Shown here: positions 6,861-15,700 of the stretch, in pieces
Numbering within the stretch: the stretch's first letter is position 1
How the letters are laid out: each line of letters begins with the position of its first letter
Notes under the pieces: generated by a model
Database searches by the model: none
What the model saw: only the letters and a program-made list of their open reading frames with translations
Told to the model about the DNA's origin: nothing
Program-made: the position numbers and the translations under genes
DNA from: an uncultured Clostridia bacterium
GTDB taxonomy: Bacteria; Bacillota; Clostridia; Christensenellales; UBA1242
DNA length: 18,591 nucleotides
Reading direction: 5' to 3'
Assembly: GCA_944376785.1 (NCBI GenBank)
Contig: CALWDV010000014.1
Location: 1-18,591 of the forward strand

Positions 6861-7575
6861 AAACAGTTTCATCATCTTCAATATGTTTTCCCCAAGTTGG
6901 GTTACTATAATTTTTTAATGGGTTTTCAACGTTCATTGTTTGAATTGCGCTAACAATGTAATCAATGGTAATGTTTTTATTTGCAAAAATGTTTGTTAAT
7001 TTTGTGCTAATTCTAATTTGACCATCAACAAAGGTGTGTTCTTCACCATTAACTGCTTCTCGTGCCAAAATTTGACCTTCCACATTTTCACTAAAAACCC
7101 ACCATCTTCCGCCATCTTCTTCGCCAAAATCAACTTCTACCCAGTCAGATGAAATAGGGTTTGGCGTTGACTGTCCATCACCAAAATCAACCAAGCCATC
7201 TTCAATAATATCGCCACCTTCTTCGGTTAACGCATCGGAAGTAACTTTTAATTTAACTCTAACAAAAGCAGGAGAAGATGGTTTCCCTTCCATACCCATA
7301 ACAAAACCAAGTTTTAAGTTAATTTTTGTTCCGGGTAAAATTTGTGCTTCATCAATAGGAAGGGTAACTGTTCCACCTTGTGGAACATTTATTTCATCAG
7401 TTATATAAATTTCAACAGGGTTTGAAAGAGTTATTCCTAACATTTCAGAAACTAATCTTTTATACCATGCAAATGTTACACCAGCAACAAGGGTCATAAG
7501 TAACAACACACTTAAAATAATAATTGCAATTCTTTGAATGTTTAGTGTATTATCATTTTTATTTAACTTTTCCAT
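6859..7575 (-). CDS. SipW-dependent TasA/camelysin-like secreted subunit
   Basis: 238 residues with a strong AAGGAGG site before the ATG. A hydrophobic signal (about 13-38) ends LVAGVTFAWYKR, nearly the same as in the 5909-5145 protein (LVAGATFAWFAS). The mature region shows the same order of elements: ITLSNPVEIYI after the signal, the ILPGTKINLKLGF turn, PAFVRVKLKV, a tryptophan-rich RWWVFSE segment, ISTKLTNIF and the strand ITIDYIVSAIQTM near the C-terminus. The two proteins are the most similar pair in the set and probably arose by duplication. The middle (residues about 115-155) is rich in Asp, Glu and Gly. It has its own promoter candidate and a strong terminator, so it may be expressed as a single gene. 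Probably a processed structural subunit of the surface fibre or matrix; polymerisation is inferred from the TasA family. Confidence 0.82.
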   Translation of the reverse strand: MEKLNKNDNTLNIQRIAIIILSVLLLMTLVAGVTFAWYKRLVSEMLGITLSNPVEIYITDEINVPQGGTVTLPIDEAQILPGTKINLKLGFVMGMEGKPSSPAFVRVKLKVTSDALTEEGGDIIEDGLVDFGDGQSTPNPISSDWVEVDFGEEDGGRWWVFSENVEGQILAREAVNGEEHTFVDGQIRISTKLTNIFANKNITIDYIVSAIQTMNVENPLKNYSNPTWGKHIEDDETV

Positions 7576-7601
7576 GTCCCCTCCTTTTTATTTATAATTT
7601 T

Positions 7602-7630
7602 ATTTTACAACAAAACAAAACTTTTACCAA
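7602..7630 (-). promoter_or_regulatory. Sigma-A-type promoter candidate for the 7575-6859 gene
   Basis: On the minus strand TTGGTA (7630-7625; 4 of 6), a 17-base spacer, then TAAAAT (7607-7602; 5 of 6). It lies in the 78-base gap before the gene, about 27 bases ahead of the start codon. With the terminator after the gene it would make a one-gene unit. Confidence 0.42.
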
Positions 7631-7653
7631 CTAATCAAAAACATTACAACAAT

Positions 7654-8286
7654 CTAATCAACAAAATCATATTGCTTAATTTCTTCTTTCCATTCGTCTG
7701 GGGCAAAAGTCCACTCTTGCTCATATTTATATGCTTCGTAATAGCGCTGAATTGCATAAACAGTAATTGTTATGTTAACTGGCTTGCTTTTATCTATGTT
7801 ATTAATATCATTAGTAACAATAAAACCAGTGTTGAATGTTGCTGTTATTTCTGGCGAAATATACCCAACATAATAATAACAATCATCTAATTCACTATAA
7901 ATCCATGTTTGCTTTCCAGCTGCTTCATGCTCTGGACTAACAAACAATATTGGAAACAACACATGATGACCTGCCACTTGATAATCGGTTTCAACTTTCA
8001 CTTTAATGTAAGCATCATCTGTTCCTTCTAAACATGTGATTGTTGTTTGCATATTATCATAAATTTTGTTTGGTTCAAGCAAGTTATCGGGAAATTCCAA
8101 GTTGCTTTCCACTTCCAAATCAATATCTCCAATAACAAAAACTTTGTTTCCAACTTCGCTTTCTCCAAACCAAGCAGAAGTAACAAAATAAAAAATTAAA
8201 AAACACAAAATAACAATAATAAGCAAAGAAACAACTTTATTAAATCTGTTTCCTAAATGATTATAGTCAAAAACACTATCTTCCAT
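7654..8286 (-). CDS. SipW-type secreted subunit, divergent TasA-like paralogue
   Basis: 210 residues; a strong AAAGGAGG site lies 4 bases before the ATG. The membrane segment (about 18-37) ends FYFVTSAWFGES, a variant of the T-F-A-W cleavage pattern with Ser for Phe. Then follow VIGDIDLEVE, a LLEPNKIYDN turn, DAYIKVKVET, an aromatic segment QTWIYSELDDCYYYVGYISP, the strand ITITVYAIQRY and EWTFAPDEW near the C-terminus. This order is the same as in the doubly anchored 3859-5127 protein. The 43-base gap to the gene before it has no terminator, so the two are probably co-transcribed. The N-terminal 17 residues are more acidic than in the other cleaved paralogues, which may weaken the signal. The SipW-substrate call is likely; the subunit role is inferred. 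Confidence 0.75.
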   Translation of the reverse strand: MEDSVFDYNHLGNRFNKVVSLLIIVILCFLIFYFVTSAWFGESEVGNKVFVIGDIDLEVESNLEFPDNLLEPNKIYDNMQTTITCLEGTDDAYIKVKVETDYQVAGHHVLFPILFVSPEHEAAGKQTWIYSELDDCYYYVGYISPEITATFNTGFIVTNDINNIDKSKPVNITITVYAIQRYYEAYKYEQEWTFAPDEWKEEIKQYDFVD

Positions 8287-8329
8287 TTTGCCTCCTTTAT
8301 TGTTATTTTTTAAACTATTTTAAAGTAAA

Positions 8330-9046
8330 CTATTTCCAAGCTGTCCAAGTGTTTAAAAACTCAGTTGATAAAACACCAAATGGTTTGTCTTTGTCGGCAA
8401 CAGGGTTTTCAGCAGAGTCAATTTGATATGCATTTCCAGAATAAGCAACAATCATTGCTCTAATTCTAATATAAATTGATGTGTTTTCTAAACCAGACGC
8501 TGTTGGTGTGAAACTTGAAATAACATTTTTTGTTTCGCCTGCACCAATTTGTTCGTTTAAAAATGAATTAAAAAAGTACTGGTCTGCAATTAGTGGGTCG
8601 TCATATAATGTAACCCAATTATTTTGCACAATTTGTGCTTGATTTGTTTTAACTAAAAATAATGCACCATCTAAATCTGTGTGATGATCATGTGGACCTT
8701 CATTTGTTGAAATTGTTATTAAACATTTAACAATGCCCGGTATTGTTCCGGTGTTTTTTATGTTTAAATTTAAGTTTATTGCCGTGTTAAGTTCGCCTAA
8801 CTGAATTTCCAGTGGAGAACCAATTGAATAACTTCCATCTTCTAGTATTTTGCCATTAAGTTTTGTTTCGCCATTATAAATTTCAATGCCAACTTCACCA
8901 ATTGTTGCGTTATTTTGTTTTGAAACAATATCGGTTAGCCAAGCAAAAGTTATTCCAATAGCCACCATTAAACTTAAAGCTATTGCAAGCATAAAAACAA
9001 AAAAACTATTACTTTTTAAAAAATTTTCTTTTTTTATATTCTTCAT
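8330..9046 (-). CDS. SipW-dependent TasA-like secreted subunit
   Basis: 238 residues. The ATG at 9046 is the only good start, but the closest Shine-Dalgarno match (AGGA, 9063-9060) is about 13 bases away, so initiation may be weak. The signal (about 14-36) ends VAIGITFAWLTDIVS, a clear SipW-type motif resembling TasA. After it comes the strand NATIGEVGIEIY. The middle has IPGIVKCLITI, a NNWVTLYDD segment with an aromatic partner DQYFFNSF, a IRIRAMIVAYSG strand and the ending FLNTWTAWK. It carries a cluster GPHDHHTD that could bind a metal. First subunit gene after sipW, with its own strong promoter candidate. Of the set it looks most like a typical secreted TasA-type fibre protein by its signal and early strand, but no close homologue can be named. 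Confidence 0.78.
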   Translation of the reverse strand: MKNIKKENFLKSNSFFVFMLAIALSLMVAIGITFAWLTDIVSKQNNATIGEVGIEIYNGETKLNGKILEDGSYSIGSPLEIQLGELNTAINLNLNIKNTGTIPGIVKCLITISTNEGPHDHHTDLDGALFLVKTNQAQIVQNNWVTLYDDPLIADQYFFNSFLNEQIGAGETKNVISSFTPTASGLENTSIYIRIRAMIVAYSGNAYQIDSAENPVADKDKPFGVLSTEFLNTWTAWK

Positions 9047-9070
9047 TTGAACACACTTTTCCTAATTTTA

Positions 9071-9099
9071 ATTTTACGTTTTTTTGTTATTTTTGTAAA
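9071..9099 (-). promoter_or_regulatory. Sigma-A-type promoter for the 9046-7654 gene pair
   Basis: On the minus strand TTTACA (9099-9094; 5 of 6), a 17-base spacer, then TAAAAT (9076-9071; 5 of 6). Its start point would be about 20 bases before the ATG at 9046. It follows a terminator-like hairpin after sipW, where a new promoter is needed. Confidence 0.55.
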
Positions 9100-9128
9100 G
9101 CAAATAAATATTAACTAAAACATTAAAA

Positions 9129-9162
9129 AATAGATATATAGTAATTAAACCATATATCTATT
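9129..9162 (-). terminator. Probable intrinsic terminator after sipW
   Basis: A perfect 11-bp inverted repeat (9129-9139 with 9152-9162) with a 12-base loop, 22 bases after the sipW stop. On the minus strand the second arm is followed by a run of T. The stem has only one G-C pair, so termination may be leaky. Confidence 0.55.
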
Positions 9163-9183
9163 AATATTATTTGCAAAACTTTT

Positions 9184-9666
9184 TTAACTATAAGTTATTA
9201 TAAACAAAGCAAGAACAATGCAAACAGTTATTATTATTATATTATCTTTAATAAGTTCTAATAAATAACCTAAATAAGGAAAATGTAAAATAACAACGCC
9301 AACAAAATTATCTTCTGTTACTGTTTCTCTGCTTCCTTGATTTTGTGCAGCATCACCTTGTGTATATAGCACTGTATTTCTTCCACTATTGTTTATTTCA
9401 ACAACACGGTGAGTAACATTGCTTTCGCCCATTTTAAAGGTTATAACATCTCCAACTTCAACATCTGATATTGGAATTTTTTTAATCATAACCACAGTGT
9501 TCACTGGCATTGTTGGAGTCATGGACCCTGTTAAAATGTTTAAAAATTTATAGCCAAAAGCAAACGAAAACACAAGTGTTATTAGTAGTGCCAAACAAAT
9601 GTTTCTTATAATTATTAAACTTATTTTTAAAGGTTTATTTTCTCTTTTGTAAATGTATTTTTCCAT
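9184..9666 (-). CDS. sipW: Signal peptidase I, SipW/ER type
   Basis: 160 residues, close to the usual length of SipW. It has an N-terminal membrane helix (about 15-37), the nucleophile Ser48 in GSMTPTM, His86 in VTHRVVEI in place of the lysine used by ordinary bacterial signal peptidases, Asp105 in TQGDAAQNQG, and a C-terminal helix (about 138-157). The Ser-His pattern marks the archaeal/ER-type enzyme, of which SipW processes TasA and TapA in Bacillus subtilis. Here at least four nearby proteins carry the matching T-(F/S)-A-W signal, so it should cleave them on the outer face of the membrane. The ribosome binding site is weak (AAGAGTG). The gene has its own promoter candidate and a leader with a perfect hairpin, and is followed by a terminator-like hairpin, so its level may be set apart from that of its substrates. 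Confidence 0.92.
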   Translation of the reverse strand: MEKYIYKRENKPLKISLIIIRNICLALLITLVFSFAFGYKFLNILTGSMTPTMPVNTVVMIKKIPISDVEVGDVITFKMGESNVTHRVVEINNSGRNTVLYTQGDAAQNQGSRETVTEDNFVGVVILHFPYLGYLLELIKDNIIIITVCIVLALFIITYS

Positions 9667-9697
9667 TAATCACTCTTAAACTTTCATTTTATAAAAG

Positions 9698-9733
9698 TTT
9701 AATCATAACGTGGGGTTCCACGTTATGATTAAA
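9698..9733 (-). terminator. Perfect 16-bp hairpin between the giant gene and sipW (terminator or attenuator)
   Basis: A perfect inverted repeat (9698-9713 with 9718-9733) with a 4-base loop; the core is ACGTGG/CCACGT. On the minus strand it is followed only by CTTTTA, a poor T run, while the plus strand reads six T after it. It lies beyond the sipW promoter candidate, in the sipW leader, 31 bases before the start codon. It may end transcripts of the giant gene, attenuate sipW or protect an RNA end. Confidence 0.7.
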
Positions 9734-9752
9734 TTTTTTATTTACCATTATT

Positions 9753-9781
9753 ATTATATGCATTTATATCACATTTAACAA
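9753..9781 (-). promoter_or_regulatory. Sigma-A-type promoter for sipW
   Basis: On the minus strand TTGTTA (9781-9776; 4 of 6), a 17-base spacer, then a perfect TATAAT (9758-9753). It lies just behind the stop codon of the giant gene. The start point would be near 9746, giving an 80-base leader that contains the 16-bp hairpin. Confidence 0.55.
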
Positions 9782-9786
9782 ACAAA

Positions 9787-12700
9787 TTAACTATTTTGCC
9801 AAACAAATACTGGATAACCTTTGTTTAGTCCTAACGTGTCTGATGCATAAATTGTTCCAAAGTTAGTTACCAACACATTTAATCCTGCACTTGAACTTAC
9901 GCTTGTTGCTATATTGGTTGAACTTCCACCTAAACCTTGTGAAACATTATTTATTAAATAATAGTTATTATTATAATATGATGCAACACTGCTTCTGTTA
10001 TCAACACCTGTAATTGCTCCAAATGTTGTTTCTGTCATAGAAATGTTTCCATTTTCAATAACAACATAACATTTGCTTAATGTTTCAGATGAGTTATCTG
10101 CAACAATTCCACCTGCAAATCCTTTGTTTTGAGCACCACTAACGTTTGAAACAATTAATTCGCTCATAACAACATAACAACTTTCTATAACACCTTTATA
10201 GGTTGTACCTTGCGTTATTGTTCTGTTGTTAACAACAATGCCACCTGCTTTTGCTTGAACATCGGCATTAACAGCAATTGCACTAATGTTTCCTTTGTTA
10301 TATGACTTATTAACATTGCCTTGGTTATCAACAACTAATCCGCCAACAACTGTTCCTTTTAGGTTTGCTGTGTTTCCACTTTCGGTTATTGTTCCAAAGT
10401 TTGAAGCAACCAAACCTGCAACTTGTGTGTTCATTCCTTGACTTCCACTGCCATAATAAGAAATTGTCATATTATTAATTGCACCGGTTATTGTTCCATA
10501 GTTTTGGAAAACCAGACCAGCAACAACTTGGTTTTTAGAAGGTTGATAAATTAATTCACCATTACCATCGGCACCTTCAAGTTTCATTGTTTGAACATTT
10601 GTTATTGTTCCACGGTTTACTATTGCAAGTCCTGCGATTTTTTCTGAAATATATTTACTTGAACCGGTTTTAATTCCAATGTTCAAGTTTTTAACTTCAC
10701 CTTGTGTTCCAATTTCTTTAAACACTGCAACTTGATTTGCGTTATATGCAAATTGTAAGTTTTTAATTGTGAAGTTATTACCTTCAAGTTTTCCGTTAAA
10801 CACTCCGCCACTTCTACCAATTAAAATTCCATCTAAACTTGCAATGTCGCCATCTGTTAACTCAATATCATTTTTAAGTTCATAATAACTATCTAAATAA
10901 TAATCAATATTAAACAAATGACTTGATTGAGAAAGAATGTAAGGGTCTTCTTGTTTTCCACTTCCGCTTTCAAAAATCATAAATGAACCTGTTACAGCTT
11001 GTGAATAACCTGATGTTATTTCAATATCATTTGAAGTTGTTATGAAACTTAAAACACTAACATCAAATGTTCCAATAGTTTCAAGTTTGAAACTATTAAC
11101 ACCTGGATCTGTTTCATAAATTGTTGGAACTTCGCTTCCATTATAGTAAATTCTAATTCGTGTTTTTGTGTTGTTTGAATTGTTTTCCCAAGTTATTAAA
11201 CCACTTGTTGAGTTAACAACCAAGTTTGTTGGTGTTACAGGAACTTCAACTGCAACAACATTAGATTTATTACTAATTGAGTATATTTGTGATAAATCAA
11301 AGTCGTAATTTCTATCAATTTCAAATACTTGACAATAAATTGAGAATTCTTGACCAAATGGATTTGGTTGATCTGGAACTAGTGCATCTAAATCGGCAAC
11401 AGCTTGTAAATTAAATAATACACTTGTTTTTCCATCAATAACTTGAGTTTTGAAATATTCATTTTCTTCATTTATTTGATATTTATCAAATGTGTGAGAT
11501 TTAACAACTGAACCATGTTCATCATATTTTAATGCTGTGAATTGATAATATCTTGCAAATTCAACTTCATCAACTTTAATGTAATTTGTTGGTTCGGCTT
11601 CATTATTATCAATATATAATGCAGCAGTTGGTGTTCCAAGTTTTTGAACAATCATTGAAACGCTGTCGGAACTAAACCAACAATAATCAATAACTACTGG
11701 TTCTTCTGGTTCTTCCGTTCCAGGTTCTTCTGGTTCTTCCGTTCCAGGTTCTTCTGGTGTAGGTTCTTCTGGCTCTGGTTCTGGTTCAATTGGTTCTTCG
11801 GTGCCCTCATCAGCAGTTGGAGTAACATCTTCTCCACCATCTTCGCCACCTTCGCCACCATCGCCACCATCATTATCTTCTGTTGGTAAAGTAACATAGC
11901 CATTAGAACCAACATATGTCACTTCAATTTTATAATATCCAGCACCAATTTCTGAATCTAAACCTGTTAAATCATAGCCGGCATCTGTGTTCATTATGTC
12001 TTTAATATCAACAAAATCACTTTCAAAAATAACTGTTCCTGTTGGGTCATCTTTATTTTCTAGTTTTGTAATTTTAACGCTTGTTCCTGTTGCTATTGCA
12101 TAATTCAAATCTGTGTTGTTCCATTTAATAATACCATCAACCACTCTTAAATTTGGTTTTTCAAGTTTTTTAGCTAGAATTTCAACACTAAATTCACCAT
12201 TCAAATATTCTTGTGTTAAACTACCCGGTATTGCTCTAATACGCAAATTAATTACTGCGTTTGATGCAAACATATCACCATTAAATGTTAATTGACGATA
12301 GTTGCCATCGGTGATAATACCATAACTATTAAGTTCTTGGTCTAACAAATAAACTTCATATTTTGATGCACCATCAACTTGCAACCAAGTTAAAACACCA
12401 TTAACCATTTTAACATCTTGTGGTGGCATTAAACGTTTATAGTAATTTGAAGTGCTAGAGTTTCCGCTAACAACAAACTTACTTCCATATTCGTTGTCCA
12501 ATTCAGTATCAAATGAGCCACCTGCTGAAACTTTAACGGCATATTCTAAAATATTACCATTTCGTGTTGCAGGATAATCTATTGATGGAAGATCATAGTA
12601 ACAAGCAACTTTATCAGAACTTAACACCTCATCTGCTTTAACAACAACTTGAAATTCGTTTACTTCTTGTGTAACAGTGTCGCGTTGTAAAATTGTTAAA

Positions 12701-15700
12701 TAGTAACTTTCAACATCAAAACTTACACCATCTTTATTGTATTTTAATGCATCCCATTTAAACATTCCACCACTTAATTGCAACCCAGTTAAGTTATCTA
12801 GTTTATAAACAGTTAAAGTTGCCCTGCCAAGTGTATCAACATTAGATTCTTTTGAAGATATTTTGCTAACCCCATCACCAATTGCCTTACAGGTTACATA
12901 ATAGCTTCCAGCAGGTAATAAAGGATTATCAATTAAAGAATATTTATATAACCCGTCATCACTAATTGAAATAAATGGATTTTCAGAAACAGCATTTGGA
13001 TTAATTATAATGCTTTCAGCATACTTTCCATTATCTGCATCAGCCAAATCTTTATTATAAATTTGTCCAATACTTGTGCTCCAAATTTTTAATTCCTGAC
13101 TAATTGAAGTTTGAATATTACTAAATGTTAAAATACCTTCTTTAACATAAATTGTTGGTTCTGACAACATTTCAACTTCTGCCATATGGTCAAATCCACT
13201 TGTTAAATAAATGTTTCCTTCTGTTAAATCTGAATCAGGTGTTCCCAATGCTCTAACTCTTAGTTCATAAATTTGACCAGTAACTATTCCTAAATCTGCA
13301 ACTGGAACTTTATAAACGGAAACACTTGAACCACCAATTGAATCTGAAACACTTGCTTCATATTTTGATTTATTTGTTTCATCAACTTCAAAGCTAATTC
13401 TTTCAGTTGAGTCGCCTTTATTACTTGCAGTAATTAAGTAATTTACTTCAAAACCCTCAACATAAACTTTCGAGAAATACAAACTATCATTTTGAACCAT
13501 TGTTCCAACAGCCGAAACTGGAGTTTGTGGTTTTGCAAGTTTATACCCTGTGATGGTTTGTGAATAGTTTCCACTAGCAATGTTATAGTACTCAACTTGA
13601 ACACCTGTGCCATCATCTACACCCTCATCTACACCTTCATCTTTGTTGCCATCTTCTGCTAACAATGCAGTTTTTATTTCAGGCTCTGGTGTTGGCTCTG
13701 GTTCAGGTTCTGGTTCTGGTTCAGGTTTTGGTTCAGGTTCAGGTTCAGGCTCAGTTGGTGTTGAAGTTGAACCAATAAATCTTATTGCAACACTATATGG
13801 GTTTTGAATGTTTGTGAAATTAAAATCATAAGTGTAAATTAAAATTGAATTTTCTAAATCTAATTCAACTGAATAAATAGTTTGATTTTTATAAACTTTT
13901 CCATTTATTGTTACTTCCAAGTTTCTAAAATGTTGCATATTATTAACTTTATCCATTTCAGCATTAGGGTCACCTTTTGCTGCAAGCAATAATGCTCCAC
14001 CAGTTTCTTCATTATAATCTGTTCCACCATTTAATGCTAAAATATATGGGTCTTTCAAGGAAACTGTCCAACTAATAAAGCCATTTCTTACCTTATAATC
14101 GGTTGGAACTGGTGCTTTATAAACTTTTATTTCGGCAATGTCATTTGTTGAACAATTTAATGATGTTTCACCATCTCCTTGTGCCCAAATTCTTACCATA
14201 TAGAAACCACTTGCGTAATTTGAAGATTCTAAACTTGCTTTGTTAGTGTAAACAATGAAACTTTCAGATGTTCCTGAAACAGTTTCGCCTTTAAATAATT
14301 CAACTTTATAACTAACAGCACTTGAAACTGAATCCCAAACAATAATTCCAGATTCCATTCTAATGTTTGTTACATTTGAAATAACATTAACACCAGCAAT
14401 ATTTCCTGCTGTTCCTGTTAAATAACCAATTTCACTTGAATCAACAGTGTTTCCAACAGGCACAACATAAAATCCGTAACTACCAGCAGGCATTGTTAAT
14501 GGTAATGTGTAACCACTAAGCCCTGCATCTTTCCCGTTAACCAATATTCCATTTAATTCTGCATTATATAATTCACCAAACAATGTTGCCATATCAGAAT
14601 TTGAACAACCAATTACATATCCTGTTGCATTAGGAATGCTTGACCAATAAAGTTTAGAATTTTGAAATTTAGCATCTGCAACACTATTTAGTTTTTTAAC
14701 TGTGAATTCTTCTGATGCTTTACTATCAACAGAACCTTCTTTAATTGTTTTAACAACAATTTTATGTGTGCTATTGTCTAATATTAAATCGTTAACAATT
14801 TTTGCTTCACTTGGTGATGCAAATTTATTAACAACAACTGTGCTAGTTGTTTCAGGTTCTGTTCCAGGAACTTCTTGGTTATATGTTAATAAAACGCCAT
14901 CAACATAAATTTGATAATAAATTCCTTCGCCACCTTCGTGAGTCCAATTTAAGTAACCCTTTTCCATTCTTAAATTGCTTGGTGCACTTAACAAACTAAT
15001 TTGATATTTAACAATTTTAGATGACATTAAAATATTGTTTTTATCATCACCCAAAGCATTAAAGTAAACAAAATATTCACCAGGAAGTAATGATTCAGGA
15101 TAATCTAGAACAAAACTTGTTGCATTTCCACTAATTTTTGTGTTGTACAAAAATTCAGCATTTTCATCATTTTTTTGATATGCAATTTGAATACCACTTG
15201 CATTTGTGTTTTCGTTAGTAAATGTTAATGTGTTTGTTAATCTATCGTAACTAACAAATTCCAATGCTTTTAAAATTGTTACTTGTAAAGGATTTGAAAG
15301 CATATCACCATTTAAGTATCCTCTAACTGTGTTGTATGCTGTTCCATTTGCTTTTATGTTAAATGAATATTGTCCATAAACTTCTGGCCCATAATTTAAT
15401 GAAATTGAAGTTGTTAATCCATTTTCTGTTTCACCATTAAATGGTTCAAGTGGTGTAACTGCCACAACTTCAAAACTATAATCATTTGAATTTGAATCAT
15501 ATTCTCCACCAAAGCTATCCCAAGCAAACCAATATCCGCTTGCCCCTGTGTTTGAGTTGTTTAAACTTTGACGAATTTTAAATCCTTTAACATCAGGTAA
15601 TTTTTGAACAATCAAATCTGCACTTATTGCACTATTGATTTTTCCATTTTCTTTTGCAACAATGTTAATTGTATAATTAACACCTTTTTCTAAATTATCA

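Noticed and set aside
9698..9733. Perfect palindrome as a transposon end or attachment site
   Set aside because: No transposase or integrase, no matching second copy in the window and no direct repeat around it.
11694..11915. A second minus-strand frame rich in Met, Gln and Asn over the acidic insert
   Set aside because: It lies in another frame of the giant gene and its composition comes from the DNA repeat; no start signal.
13607..13807. Plus-strand frame coding Gly-Ser repeats
   Set aside because: It is the exact antisense of the Pro-Glu repeat of the giant protein; no ribosome binding site or other sign of a gene.
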